Part shown: positions 8,204 to 17,042 of the stretch, one piece after another
How positions within the stretch are numbered: the stretch's first letter is position 1
Layout: the number at the start of each line of letters is the position of its first letter
Assembly: GCA_016783145.1 (NCBI GenBank)
Contig: JADHXD010000015.1
Coordinates: 1 to 47,801 of the forward strand
Direction: 5' to 3'
Length of the DNA stretch: 47,801 nucleotides
DNA from: Anaerolineae bacterium
GTDB lineage: Bacteria; Chloroflexota; Anaerolineae; JAFGEY01
Notes under the pieces: generated by a model
What the model was told of the DNA's origin: nothing
Seen by the model: the letters and a program-made list of their open reading frames with translations, nothing else
Database searches by the model: none
Program-made: the position numbers and the translations under genes

Positions 8204-8273
8204 CTTGTGCCTCTGACATTCTTGTGTGGGCTCCGGAGAGCTCGAGAACCCGCCAAGGCTAGGAAACCAACCT

Positions 8274-9206
8274 ATGAACCAAGAAAACGACCTGGAGAGC
8301 AAAGCGGATACCGTACCATACCGGTCCGGGTTTGTCAGCGTGATAGGCAAACCCAACGTGGGCAAGTCCACGCTGATGAACACCTACGTGGGGCAAAAGG
8401 TCGCCATTGTCTCCCCCAAACCGCAGACCACGCGGCGCCGCATTCTGGGCATCCTGACCCTGGTGGACCGGGCGCAGATCGTGTTTGTGGACACCCCGGG
8501 CATTCACCTCCCCCATCACAAGCTGGGCGAGGCGATGGTCTCGACCGCCATCCAGGCCATCCCCGATGCGGACGTGCTGCTCTGGCTGGTGGACGCTTCT
8601 CGCATGCCGGGAGGAGAGGACCGCCAGATTGCCCGGCTGATCGCCAGGAACGGGCAGGGCATCCCGCTGATCCTGGGCCTGAACAAGAGCGACCTCGTGC
8701 CTCAGGACGAGCGACCCGCGCGAGCCGAGGCGTACCTCGAGCTGGTCAAGCCTACAGAGTGGGCGTACCTCTCGGCCACAGAGGGCGAGAACCGAGACCG
8801 CCTGCTGGATGTGATGATCTCTTACCTGCCGGTCAACCCGCCCTTCTACCCGGAGGACCAGGTGACCGATCAGACCGAGCGGGCCATTGCCGCAGAGCTG
8901 ATCCGCGAGCAGGTCTTGCTGCACACGCATCAAGAAGTGCCTTACTCGGTGGACGTGACGGTGGACGAGTTCAAGGCCCGTTCTGCCACACTGACATACA
9001 TCCACGCGACGGTCATCGTTGAGCGGTCCTCACAGAAGGGCATCCTGTTGGGCCAGGGCGGGCGCATGGTCAAGGCGATCAGCCAGGGCGCACGCCAACA
9101 GATCGAGGACCTGGTAGGCACCCAGGTCTACCTGGAACTGTGGGTCAAGGTCCGTCCCAAGTGGCGCAGGGACGAGAACGAACTCCGGCGGCTGGGATAC
9201 CGATAG
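8274..9206 (+). CDS. era: GTPase Era
   Basis: A 310-residue Era GTPase, the normal length. Era binds the 3' end of 16S rRNA and helps mature the small ribosomal subunit at the membrane. All G motifs are visible: G1 GKPNVGKST (25-33), G3 DTPG (73-76) and G4 NKSD (137-140). The effector segment contains PQTTRRRILG. The C-terminal KH RNA-binding domain (about 215-300) carries KGILLGQGGRMVKAISQGAR. The ATG at 8274 is preceded by AGGA at 9 bases; an upstream GTG at 8226 has no ribosome site. It diverges from mobB with 70 bases between and no clear promoter. Confidence 0.96.
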   Translation: MNQENDLESKADTVPYRSGFVSVIGKPNVGKSTLMNTYVGQKVAIVSPKPQTTRRRILGILTLVDRAQIVFVDTPGIHLPHHKLGEAMVSTAIQAIPDADVLLWLVDASRMPGGEDRQIARLIARNGQGIPLILGLNKSDLVPQDERPARAEAYLELVKPTEWAYLSATEGENRDRLLDVMISYLPVNPPFYPEDQVTDQTERAIAAELIREQVLLHTHQEVPYSVDVTVDEFKARSATLTYIHATVIVERSSQKGILLGQGGRMVKAISQGARQQIEDLVGTQVYLELWVKVRPKWRRDENELRRLGYR

Positions 9207-9268
9207 CACATCCAGGCGTCGGGGGCCTCACGCGACCTTCTGGGTTCCGGCTGCGGTGAGCCGCCTGT

Positions 9269-10831
9269 CTATGGCGCACGTGGCAGTGTGAACACAAATG
9301 TGCTGCCTTGCCCAGGCTTGCTCGAAACCCAGATCTGCCCGCCGTGGGCCTCGACGACCGACTTTGCCAGGAAGAGTCCCAGGCCCGCGCCTTGCGTTCG
9401 CCGGCTCAGGGCGCTTTCGACCCGGTAGAAGCGATCGAAAATCCGCGATCGCTCGCCAGCGGGGATGCCAATGCCCTGATCGGTGACGGCGATGTACAGG
9501 CGCTCGTCGTCATAGCGCCCCGAGATCACGATCTGCCCACCCTGCGGCGAGTACTTTATCGCGTTTGAGATCAGGTTGCTCAATACCTGGCGCAGCCGTT
9601 CCTGATCTCCGCTGACGTGCGGAAACGGGTCCTCAAAGTCCAGCTCGAAAGTGTGCCGGTCGGTCTGCGTGCGGAACTCATCCGCGATCCGGGACGCCAT
9701 CCTGTCCATCCGCACGTCGGCCATGTCGAGCTTTAACTGGCCGGCTTGCAGGCGAGACGCGTCGAGCAGGTTGTCGATCAGCCGCGTCAGGCGGTCACCC
9801 TCTTCCTCAATGACGGCCATGCTCTCACGCACTGTCTTCTCGTCCCAGTGAGCATCCTCGCGCCGTATCGTGCTCGCATAGCCCTTGATCAACGCCACGG
9901 GTGTCTTGAGTTCGTGCGAGATCACAGAGATAAAGGTGGACTTTATCTCCTCGGCCTCGCGAAAGTGGGTGATGTCGCGCACGTTGGCGATGATGTTCAG
10001 CAACTGACCTTCGAGATCGAGCAGGGGAGAATACGTAATGCCCAGCGTGATGCGGATGTCGTCGTAGCGGACATAGTCGCCCTCGGCGTAGAACCGCTCC
10101 CCTGACTGACAGCGCGCGAGCGGACAGGTGAGTTCGGGGATCTCGCGATCGGAAAGGTCGCGCAGGTGAAGCACCTCGGAGCAGTGCCTGCCGATCGCCT
10201 CTTCAGCCGGGATCCCAGTCATCCTGGTCAAAGCGAGGTTAAAGACGGTGATGCGCTCAGCAGCATCCAGGATCATCACCCCATCGCCCGAGTTCTCAAT
10301 GATCGCGTCCAGGCGTCGTTTCTCACTCGTCACTTCCTGGTACAAGCGCGCGTTGTGCACGGCGATCGCGGCGTAGGCGGCGAACGACGAAAGCACGCGC
10401 CGGTCGGCGGTGGTGAACGCCGAGTCTTCCTGTCGCAGGACATAGATGACACCGACCACCACGTCGTGTATGTTCATCGGGAGGGCGACGACCTGCCGGA
10501 AAGGCATCCCGATCGCCCGCCCGACGAGGCTCAGCCGGCGCTCCAGGTCGGGGATCGTCCAAAGGAGTGGATCCAGGCTTCCGGCAGCATCCGGAAGGTT
10601 TGAGAACAGGGGTTGGACAAGGGGGATCATCTTGGGCGACAGGCCATAGCTGGCAAAGATCTGGTAGCTTCCATCGGACTGTGCCAGGGCGATCAGCCCC
10701 ACCTGTCCCCCCACCAGTTCGGTCGCGCTCTCCAGGATGGTGCGCAGCACGGCGCGCAGGTCGAGCTGAGAGGTCATCGCCCTGCTGATGCGCAGCAAGT
10801 AATCTCTTTGCCAAAGGTAGTCGCGTAGCAT
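9269..10831 (-). CDS. Sensor histidine kinase, GAF-PAS-HisKA-HATPase
   Basis: A 520-residue soluble histidine kinase with no membrane segment. In order: a GAF domain (about 15-165), a short helix, a PAS domain (about 178-290, with AIIENSGDGVMILD), HisKA with the phospho-acceptor His in FISVISHELKTPVALIKGY (about 300-320), and a HATPase domain with the N box (LRQVLSNLISNAIKYSP), G1 (DQGIGIP) and G2 (GAGLGLFLAKSVVEAHGG). It should autophosphorylate in response to an intracellular signal; no response regulator lies beside it, so it is an orphan kinase here. It has a good promoter (10879-10907) and converges on era. Confidence 0.92.
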   Translation of the reverse strand: MLRDYLWQRDYLLRISRAMTSQLDLRAVLRTILESATELVGGQVGLIALAQSDGSYQIFASYGLSPKMIPLVQPLFSNLPDAAGSLDPLLWTIPDLERRLSLVGRAIGMPFRQVVALPMNIHDVVVGVIYVLRQEDSAFTTADRRVLSSFAAYAAIAVHNARLYQEVTSEKRRLDAIIENSGDGVMILDAAERITVFNLALTRMTGIPAEEAIGRHCSEVLHLRDLSDREIPELTCPLARCQSGERFYAEGDYVRYDDIRITLGITYSPLLDLEGQLLNIIANVRDITHFREAEEIKSTFISVISHELKTPVALIKGYASTIRREDAHWDEKTVRESMAVIEEEGDRLTRLIDNLLDASRLQAGQLKLDMADVRMDRMASRIADEFRTQTDRHTFELDFEDPFPHVSGDQERLRQVLSNLISNAIKYSPQGGQIVISGRYDDERLYIAVTDQGIGIPAGERSRIFDRFYRVESALSRRTQGAGLGLFLAKSVVEAHGGQIWVSSKPGQGSTFVFTLPRAP

Positions 10832-10878
10832 ACCGGTCCCTGGATGCGTTCTTGTGTTGTGCCTGTGCTGCCGGGGTT

Positions 10879-10907
10879 ATTCTAGCACAGATCAGGTGCA
10901 GCTCCAA
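10879..10907 (-). promoter_or_regulatory. Promoter for the histidine kinase at 10831
   Basis: On the minus strand TTGGAG (10902-10907), a 17-base spacer, then TAGAAT (10879-10884) preceded by TGC, an extended -10. Transcription would start about 40 bases before the ATG. The rest of the gap up to 11013 shows nothing clear. Confidence 0.65.
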
Positions 10908-11013
10908 CTACCCAGCGCGCGGGGCATCTCCTGCTCGTTCGACAAACATCCTCCAGCGCGCTGCCCCAGGTCAAGCCTGTCCACCGCCCGTGGGAGGGCT
11001 GCTGCAGTGCTCG

Positions 11014-13002
11014 TCAGCGAATTACCTCGACCTCTGCAAGCACAATGTGATCTCCGTGGGCTCCTTCACCCTGGACGGGCAGGCGTCGGAGGCCGGGCCC
11101 GGGGTCGTACAGCCCAGCGATCAGCCGGTATGTGCCCGGGGCGGCATCTGAACCAACGGTCAGCAGGAACCGGTCGCGAACGACCGTTCCCGGAGGCCAG
11201 TGGGAGGTGGGATACGCTGCCGCGCCAGCGACCTTGTCGTGCTGGGCGACAAGGGTTCCCTCCTGATCCAGGATCTGTGTGAACACCTTGTAGTCGCGGG
11301 GGACCTGGGTGAGCGCTTCCCAGTAGAGGTAGAGGTAGAGGGTCCCTCCGGCATGCGTCTCCCGAACGGGCAGGTCGTAGCCCAGCAGGCGTACCTGCTC
11401 GCCCAGGTCGGCCTGCAGCGGCGTGCTGGGCATGTCTGCAGGGGAGAACTGTGGGCCGGTGCGGACGTCAAAGCAGAACAGGGCGATGCCGTGGAACGTC
11501 CGTCCGACTCCGAGGCGGTGATAGGTCTGCTCCAGGGCGTCCGTGATCAGCCCGGTGGGATCAGCGAGAGACTCCTGCCACAGAACCAGCCAGAGCTTTT
11601 GCCGTCCGGCGATGGCCTGATTGAGCGCCTGCAACGCGCGCAGGTCGATGGGCTGCTCTGTCGTCGGCAGCAGCCGGTCCGGCAGGGGAAGGACAGCCTG
11701 CGGGCCGCGATGGTAGTATGTGAACGCCGGGTAGCTATGCCCGCCGACGAGCACGATCAGGTCGTCCGGGGTGGCGTGGCTCTCGATGTAGCGGGCCACA
11801 GAACGGAAATCGGGGCGATACAGGTGCTCGTTGAGGTAGAGATTGGCCAGGGAGCGAGAGGTCGCTCCGCCCAGCGTGGCCATCGACAGCAGCAGGAACG
11901 CCGCAGCCAACCACCCACCGATGGCAAAGGCGTACCGGCGGACGAGACGGCAGAGCCACAGTGCGCCCGCCGCCGCCAAGAGGAGGAACGTGGGCAGGGC
12001 GTTCATCAGGTAGCGAGGGGAGAACTTGGGCCGGCTACGGTTCAGGAGGATCAGGACGAGCGTGGGCACAAGCATCCAGGTCCACAGAACGAGCACGGCC
12101 CACCGGTCTCGCCTGGATCGCCAGATGGACAGCGTACCGAGCATGGCCAGGCCGGACATGGCCCAGGTGGCGGCTGTGGCCCAAGGACCATCCAGCGTCT
12201 TGCCCACACTGAAGGCGGCGAGTGTCGTCCTGACGATCTGTCTCCAGCCGACCGCGCCGTGCCAGTATGTCGCGTTGACATCGAGCTGGATGACGACAAA
12301 CGGCACCCAGGGCGCAAAGAGCAGCAAGACGATGGCTTGAGCGCCGGTCCAGCTCAGGATTCGTGTCCAGGACGGCCGGTTGCAGGCTATCTCCCTGGCT
12401 TCCAGGATCAGGTAGCCCAGGTTGAGCCCCAGCAAGACGAACGCGCTGTAAAAGTGGGTGTACAGCGCAGCCGTGGCCAACAGCACGTAGGGGATGGTCC
12501 CTAGCCAGCGAGGGGTCAGGCGGGCAGGGCGACCGGTAGGGAAGAGATCGAGCGCCGCGCTCATCGCACCGGTCACCAGGGCCAGGGCCAGGGTGTACCC
12601 TCGCGTCTCCTGCGAGAACCAGACCGCAAAGGGAGACAGGGCAAGCAGCAGTGCTGCCAGCGTCCCGATGGACGGGGAGAGGCGCTGGCTCAGGCGGTAG
12701 ATCAGGGCGACGGAGAGCACCCCCCACCAGGCGGAGAACATGCGTACCGACAGCTCGCTGGCGCCAGCGAGCTCGATCCACAGATGGAGCAGCAGCGGGT
12801 GGAGCGGGGGATGGTCGCTCTGCGAGACGTTGCGCAGGATCTCGCCGACGGTTCCGCGGGCATAGTAGATGCTCAACCCCTCATCGTACCAGATACTCTG
12901 CCGGTCGATGTAGCTGACGCGCAGGGCGAAGGCGATCGCCAGGATGGCGACGAGGGGCAGCCACTGAATTCGCGGTCTCCGATGCGATGACCTTTTCATC
13001 AC
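11014..13002 (-). CDS. GT39/ArnT-like membrane glycosyltransferase
   Basis: A 662-residue polytopic membrane protein of the PMT_2/ArnT class, which moves sugars from polyprenyl-phosphate carriers to proteins or glycolipids outside the membrane. Seen: a first helix (about 13-27), the loop signature SIWYDEGLSIYYARG with the catalytic-type Asp-Glu, the DHPPLHPLLLHLW motif, and about ten further hydrophobic helices to about residue 375. A soluble domain follows. Its last 140 residues are a beta-sandwich (VRLLGYDLPV, LYLYLYWEAL, YRLIAGLYDP) that often follows GT39 cores in Chloroflexota. GTG 13002 or ATG 12999 may start it. The CBS gene lies 38 bases upstream on the same strand. Confidence 0.85.
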   Translation of the reverse strand: MMKRSSHRRPRIQWLPLVAILAIAFALRVSYIDRQSIWYDEGLSIYYARGTVGEILRNVSQSDHPPLHPLLLHLWIELAGASELSVRMFSAWWGVLSVALIYRLSQRLSPSIGTLAALLLALSPFAVWFSQETRGYTLALALVTGAMSAALDLFPTGRPARLTPRWLGTIPYVLLATAALYTHFYSAFVLLGLNLGYLILEAREIACNRPSWTRILSWTGAQAIVLLLFAPWVPFVVIQLDVNATYWHGAVGWRQIVRTTLAAFSVGKTLDGPWATAATWAMSGLAMLGTLSIWRSRRDRWAVLVLWTWMLVPTLVLILLNRSRPKFSPRYLMNALPTFLLLAAAGALWLCRLVRRYAFAIGGWLAAAFLLLSMATLGGATSRSLANLYLNEHLYRPDFRSVARYIESHATPDDLIVLVGGHSYPAFTYYHRGPQAVLPLPDRLLPTTEQPIDLRALQALNQAIAGRQKLWLVLWQESLADPTGLITDALEQTYHRLGVGRTFHGIALFCFDVRTGPQFSPADMPSTPLQADLGEQVRLLGYDLPVRETHAGGTLYLYLYWEALTQVPRDYKVFTQILDQEGTLVAQHDKVAGAAAYPTSHWPPGTVVRDRFLLTVGSDAAPGTYRLIAGLYDPGPGLRRLPVQGEGAHGDHIVLAEVEVIR

Positions 13003-13040
13003 GCTGCAGGTCGGGCCTCAGCCCGGCGATGCAAGGGGTG

Positions 13041-13451
13041 CTAGCCCATATACCAGATCCAGCGGGTGCCACGCATCTCCTTGACCAGATCGGTGGTAGA
13101 GATGATGCCCACTGGCTTGCGGCTGTCCCCTTCGACCTCGACGACGATCAGCCGGCGGACATCTTTTTCGAGCATCAGATCGGCGGCGGCCTTGGCTGGT
13201 TGGCCTGCCTCGACGTCGAAGACGGTTTTGCTCATGACCTCGCCGGCCGTGTACTGGGACAGATCCTCTCCGAAGAAGCGGATGATATCGGTGTGTGAGA
13301 CAATGCCTGCCGCACGGTCGTCGTCGCCCATGACGACGATAGCGTGCACGTCCGTATCGCTGACGATCCGGACGACCTCGTTCATGGGGGTCTCTGGCTT
13401 GCAGGCAATGACCCCCTTGTGCATCAGATCTCCTACTGTTTTGTCCGACAT
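13041..13451 (-). CDS. CBS-domain pair protein
   Basis: A 136-residue stand-alone Bateman module: CBS1 about residues 7-60 (VGDLMHKGVIACKPETPMNE ... GIVSHTDIIRFF) and CBS2 about 70-130 (VMSKTVFDVEAGQPA ... VGIISTTDLVKEM). Such proteins bind adenine nucleotides and regulate partner proteins; the partner is not evident. GGAGG sits about 6 bases before the ATG. It has its own promoter back to back with that of the gene at 13638 and may be co-transcribed with the GT39 gene. Confidence 0.92.
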   Translation of the reverse strand: MSDKTVGDLMHKGVIACKPETPMNEVVRIVSDTDVHAIVVMGDDDRAAGIVSHTDIIRFFGEDLSQYTAGEVMSKTVFDVEAGQPAKAAADLMLEKDVRRLIVVEVEGDSRKPVGIISTTDLVKEMRGTRWIWYMG

Positions 13452-13492
13452 GGTGTTCCTCCGGGTATGGGAAGGCGTTTTCCAGCGCGGTC

Positions 13493-13521
13493 ATTATACC
13501 ATGAGCGCAGCGGCTGCACAA
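13493..13521 (-). promoter_or_regulatory. Promoter for the CBS-protein gene
   Basis: Minus strand: TTGTGC (13516-13521), a 17-base spacer, then TATAAT (13493-13498) preceded by TGG, an extended -10. The leader is about 35 bases. Confidence 0.75.
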
Positions 13522-13538
13522 TCAGGACTCTGTGAGCT

Positions 13539-13567
13539 TTGCCGCGTAGATCGAAATCAAGTATAAT
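13539..13567 (+). promoter_or_regulatory. Promoter for the gene at 13638
   Basis: TTGCCG (13539-13544), a 17-base spacer, then TATAAT (13562-13567). Transcription would start near 13574, which supports ATG 13638 and not the in-frame codon at 13539. Confidence 0.75.
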
Positions 13568-13637
13568 AGCCTTGACGTTCGCTATCGAAAAGCATCGTCG
13601 CTTCTTCAGTGATGTCGAGCGGGATTGGGGAGGCGAA

Positions 13638-15383
13638 ATGGACGATCAGAATCGTGCTTTGCTCGTCTTGGTCGACAGTCGCCAGCAAGAGTCCTATGTC
13701 GAGGTGGAGCCCGCTTTTATCGCCGCGCTGGACCACTGGGGAATGCCCCACCGGCGTCACGACCTGGCGGATGGACAGCCGTCTACAGAGACCCTGCGAG
13801 CGTGTGCGGCGGTGCTTGTGGCTCAGCAGAACTTGTGCACCGTCCTGACCGATGACACGGCGCAGGCCATCGCCGAGGCGGTGGCCGATGGGCTGGGATA
13901 TATCGGCTGTGACCCCAACGTGGGGTATATGGCTCCTCCACTGCAGCATATGCTGGCCGTGCGCGCCCAGGATGTGCAGCCTGTGATGGGGTTGCGCGTT
14001 GTGGATGCGGCACACTGGGTGAGTCTGTGGCAAGTGCCGGGCGAGGCCTACCGGTTCATGCGTCCCCTGGAGATGGCCTGTACCCGACCGGTGATGCCCC
14101 GAGTTCGCGTGCTGCTGGAAAGCGACGGCCATCCTGCACTGTGGGTCTCGCCCTACGGGCGCGGGCGCGTGGTGCAGTGGGCGCTGCCGCCCGGCATCTG
14201 GCGGCGCGACGTCTTTGGACACTGTGAGGGCCTGGATGACCTGCTGTGGCGGGGCATCGTGTGGGCGGCCCGAAAGCCGTTCGCGATGCTTGCCTTGCCC
14301 CCCTTTTCCACCGCTTGCGTGGGAGATGCGATTGGCGCGCACGACTTTGCCTGGGTAGAGTCGCTGAGCGAGCACGGATTCCTGCCCAACATCGGCATCT
14401 TTCCGGACGACATCGACGCGCTCAGCGAGGTCAGGGGGCAGAGCAACTTTGCCGACCGCACCGTAGACTGGATGCGCCGCTATGCTGAATCGGGCACTGC
14501 CGAGTTCTCGCCCCATGCCGCGACCTGGAACCGGTCTTACCTGCTCTACGGCCGCGCCGACGGCACCGAGATCCCCGCTCGCGAGCTGGAGCAGCGGCTG
14601 GCTGCCGTAGACAAGCAGTTTGCCCGCTATGGCATACCGTGGGCGCGCACTGTGAATCCGCACCGCTGCCAGGTGGGGCGCAATGCCATGCCCTTCCTGG
14701 AGGCCCGCGGCGTGCAATTCACACTCAGCGGGCAGTACCCCGGCGAAACCTGGGAGATGGAACACAGGCTGTGGGATGGCGCTCCCTACGGGCATCCAGG
14801 CTTCACGATCGCCCCGCTGCCGGGCTCCGTCCGTTTCTTTGTGGTCACGAGCGGCCGTCCGTACCACGACGCCGTTGTCTTTACCGGGCCGGATACGTGC
14901 CGCCTGCGCGAGCATGCCTACCTGATGCAGGTGGATCCGATGTGGGGGCGCACGCGCTGGCAGAATCACTCTCCCGTCGATGACTGGGATGCGATAGCCA
15001 GTGCTGCGGTCCGACAGATCCGCCTGGGCCTCAACGCGCTCTTTTTTGCCTGCCCATCCACTCACGAGCAGACGGTAGCCTACGTCAGATTGGAGGAATG
15101 GGCGTCGCTCTGGAAGGAAGTGGACCGGCGCACGGCACGGTATGAGCGATGGCCAGCGCTGTATTCCGATGTAGCGGTCTATGCCCGGGCGCGGCATGGC
15201 ACCCGCCTGCAGAACGTTCACTGGAGCGGGACCTCGCTGGCGTGCGAGCTGGAGGGATGCCCTGACGTGCCTCTATATCTCACTGTCTGGAACGATTTCG
15301 GCGACAGCGAATGGGTAGGCCGCCGGTACGAACGGGTGGAGCCCTTTGAGGGCTCGCAGCGCATCGTGTTTTCCCAGGTGTGA
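13638..15383 (+). CDS. Two-domain protein: amidotransferase/ThuA-like plus deacetylase-like barrel
   Basis: A 581-residue protein I do not recognise as one family. Residues 1-215 look like a class-I amidotransferase/ThuA-type Rossmann domain, with a flavodoxin-like start (RALLVLVDSRQQ), a strip of alternating strands, and YGRGRVVQWALPPG, like the 'restore to full power' end of ThuA-like domains. Residues about 235-500 look like a divergent NodB/polysaccharide deacetylase barrel (GDAIGAHDFAWVESLSEHG, EFSPHAATWNRSY, ARTVNPHRCQVGRNA) with several His/Asp positions. The last 80 residues are beta-rich. The ATG has GGGGAGG at short spacing, downstream of a clear promoter. It is followed after 10 bases by a TIM-barrel gene, so a carbohydrate role is likely. 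Domain assignments are by eye. Confidence 0.5.
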   Translation: MDDQNRALLVLVDSRQQESYVEVEPAFIAALDHWGMPHRRHDLADGQPSTETLRACAAVLVAQQNLCTVLTDDTAQAIAEAVADGLGYIGCDPNVGYMAPPLQHMLAVRAQDVQPVMGLRVVDAAHWVSLWQVPGEAYRFMRPLEMACTRPVMPRVRVLLESDGHPALWVSPYGRGRVVQWALPPGIWRRDVFGHCEGLDDLLWRGIVWAARKPFAMLALPPFSTACVGDAIGAHDFAWVESLSEHGFLPNIGIFPDDIDALSEVRGQSNFADRTVDWMRRYAESGTAEFSPHAATWNRSYLLYGRADGTEIPARELEQRLAAVDKQFARYGIPWARTVNPHRCQVGRNAMPFLEARGVQFTLSGQYPGETWEMEHRLWDGAPYGHPGFTIAPLPGSVRFFVVTSGRPYHDAVVFTGPDTCRLREHAYLMQVDPMWGRTRWQNHSPVDDWDAIASAAVRQIRLGLNALFFACPSTHEQTVAYVRLEEWASLWKEVDRRTARYERWPALYSDVAVYARARHGTRLQNVHWSGTSLACELEGCPDVPLYLTVWNDFGDSEWVGRRYERVEPFEGSQRIVFSQV

Positions 15384-15393
15384 GGACGCATAG

Positions 15394-16239
15394 ATGACCA
15401 TCGACAGAGATCGCAAGGCCCCTGGAGGGGATGCGCACCAGCCAGGGCGTGACTATGAGCGCGCACTCAATCCGGCCCTGCACGGCTGCGAGACGTTTGA
15501 CTTTGCGCCCGACGATCTACCGGATCTGCGCGAACGTCTGCGGGCCTGCCCTGCCTTTAGTGTCCACGCTCCGCTGCCTACGCCTCCACAGTATCCCGGG
15601 AGGGCAGTGACCTCGTTCTTGCTCGATCCTGACCTGGTCAAACGGCAGGCTTCGCTGGATATGCTTCATCAGACCATCGGTGTGGCGGGGCGATGGGGGG
15701 CCAAGCACGTCGTCGTTCACTTTGGCGGGGTTCACTCAGACGGCCTGTCAGAGGAGGAGGTGACCAGGCTGGTCGAGGACACGGCGGCAGAACTCTGCGC
15801 CCGAGCCGGGGCGTGCGGCGTGCCCCTGCACATTGAATACGCTGCCTACAACCCGCGGTTTGCCAGGCCAGAGGACCTGCTCCGCACGATCACCCGCTAT
15901 CCTGATCTGTACGTCTGCCTGGACGTGGGTCACCTGCGCATTGGGGCGCAGATGCTGGGCATCGACGAGTGGGAGGCGCTGCGGATCCTGGCTCCCCATA
16001 CCCGTTCGATGCACCTGTGGACCACCCGTGGACGTGACGATGTGCGCCGCTACCATCACGTGCCTGTTCACCCTTCGCTGACTGCCGAGGACGGGTGGAT
16101 CGACATCCCGCGCGCATTGGAACAGGTGCTGGCCTACAACCCGGACTGTGCGATCGTCTTTGAGCCGAACCACCTCTACAATCCGGATCGGGACTGGCAG
16201 GCTGAGGGGATGGACTGGGTTCGCCAACTGGTCGGGTAG
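15394..16239 (+). CDS. TIM-barrel sugar isomerase/epimerase or AP-endonuclease-2 family protein
   Basis: A 281-residue protein with the pattern of metal-dependent xylose isomerase-like TIM barrels. Metal-ligand and catalytic stretches occur in the usual order: FSVHAPLPTP (His), VVVHFGGVHSD (His), LHIEYAAYNP (Glu), VCLDVGHLRIG (Asp and His), SMHLWTTRGRDD (His), and a final Glu in IVFEPN. The family contains sugar isomerases, epimerases and endonuclease IV; the divergent loops and neighbours favour a sugar enzyme. The stop of the 581-aa gene is only 10 bases upstream, so the two are co-translated. The substrate is unknown. Confidence 0.72.
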   Translation: MTIDRDRKAPGGDAHQPGRDYERALNPALHGCETFDFAPDDLPDLRERLRACPAFSVHAPLPTPPQYPGRAVTSFLLDPDLVKRQASLDMLHQTIGVAGRWGAKHVVVHFGGVHSDGLSEEEVTRLVEDTAAELCARAGACGVPLHIEYAAYNPRFARPEDLLRTITRYPDLYVCLDVGHLRIGAQMLGIDEWEALRILAPHTRSMHLWTTRGRDDVRRYHHVPVHPSLTAEDGWIDIPRALEQVLAYNPDCAIVFEPNHLYNPDRDWQAEGMDWVRQLVG

Positions 16240-16245
16240 CGAACG

Positions 16246-16272
16246 GGGGTGCCCGTGCGCTGGTCGCACCCC
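16246..16272 (+). other. Intercistronic hairpin
   Basis: GGGGTGC (16246-16252) pairs with GCACCCC (16266-16272) over a 13-base loop, just after the TIM-barrel stop and just before the GGGAG ribosome site of the phosphatase gene. No T-run follows, so it is more likely an RNA-stability or translation-tuning hairpin than a terminator. Confidence 0.45.
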
Positions 16273-16286
16273 AATGGGAGAGTCGT

Positions 16287-17042
16287 ATGCCAGAAGTGGA
16301 CGTTCAGATCGGCGTCGCCAAGATAAGAAAGTGGGCTACCAGCGAGAGCGGGGACTCGGTCGAGGTCGTCGAACGACCTCAGGGAGGGCTGTCGTTGGTG
16401 ATGGTCGATGGACAGCGCAGCGGCAAAGCCGCCAAGTCGATCAGCAATGTCGTGGTCCGAAAGGCGATCGCCCTGCTCGCCGATGGGGTTCGCGACGGGG
16501 CGGTGGCCCGGGCGGCGCACGACTATTTGCGGACGATGCGTGGGGGCAAAGTCTCGGCCACCCTGAACATCGTGTCCATCGACCTGGAGACGGAGACCGT
16601 CGTCATCTCGCGCAACAGCCACTGCCCGACGATCTTGGTTCGGGAGGGCCGGATCTCCCTGCTCGATGACCCGTCTGAACCTGTGGGCATCCGCACCTGG
16701 ACCAAGCCGGTCATCACCGAATCGCCCATCGCGCCTCACACCTACGTGGTGGCCTTTACGGATGGTGTGCTGCACGCGGGGCTGGGCCAGGGGCGACAAC
16801 TGGATGTGCTCCAAGTGGTCCGTGAGCACCTGGCCGCGCCTGCGCAGGGGGACGAACCGGCTCAGAGGCTGGCCGATGCTCTCTTGTCCGGCGCGCTGGA
16901 CTGCGATCAGGGCAGGCCAGGCGATGATATCAGCGTGGCGGTCGTCGCCATCTTGCCGGCGGACGCGGATGCGGATCAGGTGCGGCGTATCTCTGTTCGC
17001 TTTCCGACTCGAATCAAGAGGGTGATCCAGGATGGGGGATGA
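16287..17042 (+). CDS. SpoIIE-type PP2C serine phosphatase
   Basis: A 251-residue protein that is just a PP2C/SpoIIE catalytic domain, without sensor domains. Metal-binding Asp motifs are in place: GD at 22-23, MVDG (Asp41) with the characteristic GKAA following, FTDGVLHAG (Asp159), and GRPGDDISVAV (Asp213/214). These enzymes dephosphorylate phospho-Ser anti-sigma antagonists or similar switches. No STAS or anti-sigma gene is adjacent. GGGAG lies upstream of the ATG. The 3' end overlaps the P-loop gene by 11 bases, which suggests the two products work together. Confidence 0.85.
   Translation: MPEVDVQIGVAKIRKWATSESGDSVEVVERPQGGLSLVMVDGQRSGKAAKSISNVVVRKAIALLADGVRDGAVARAAHDYLRTMRGGKVSATLNIVSIDLETETVVISRNSHCPTILVREGRISLLDDPSEPVGIRTWTKPVITESPIAPHTYVVAFTDGVLHAGLGQGRQLDVLQVVREHLAAPAQGDEPAQRLADALLSGALDCDQGRPGDDISVAVVAILPADADADQVRRISVRFPTRIKRVIQDGG

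Noticed and set aside
13539..13637. N-terminal extension of the 581-aa gene
   Set aside because: The -35 and -10 boxes lie inside it; the strong ribosome site is before 13638.
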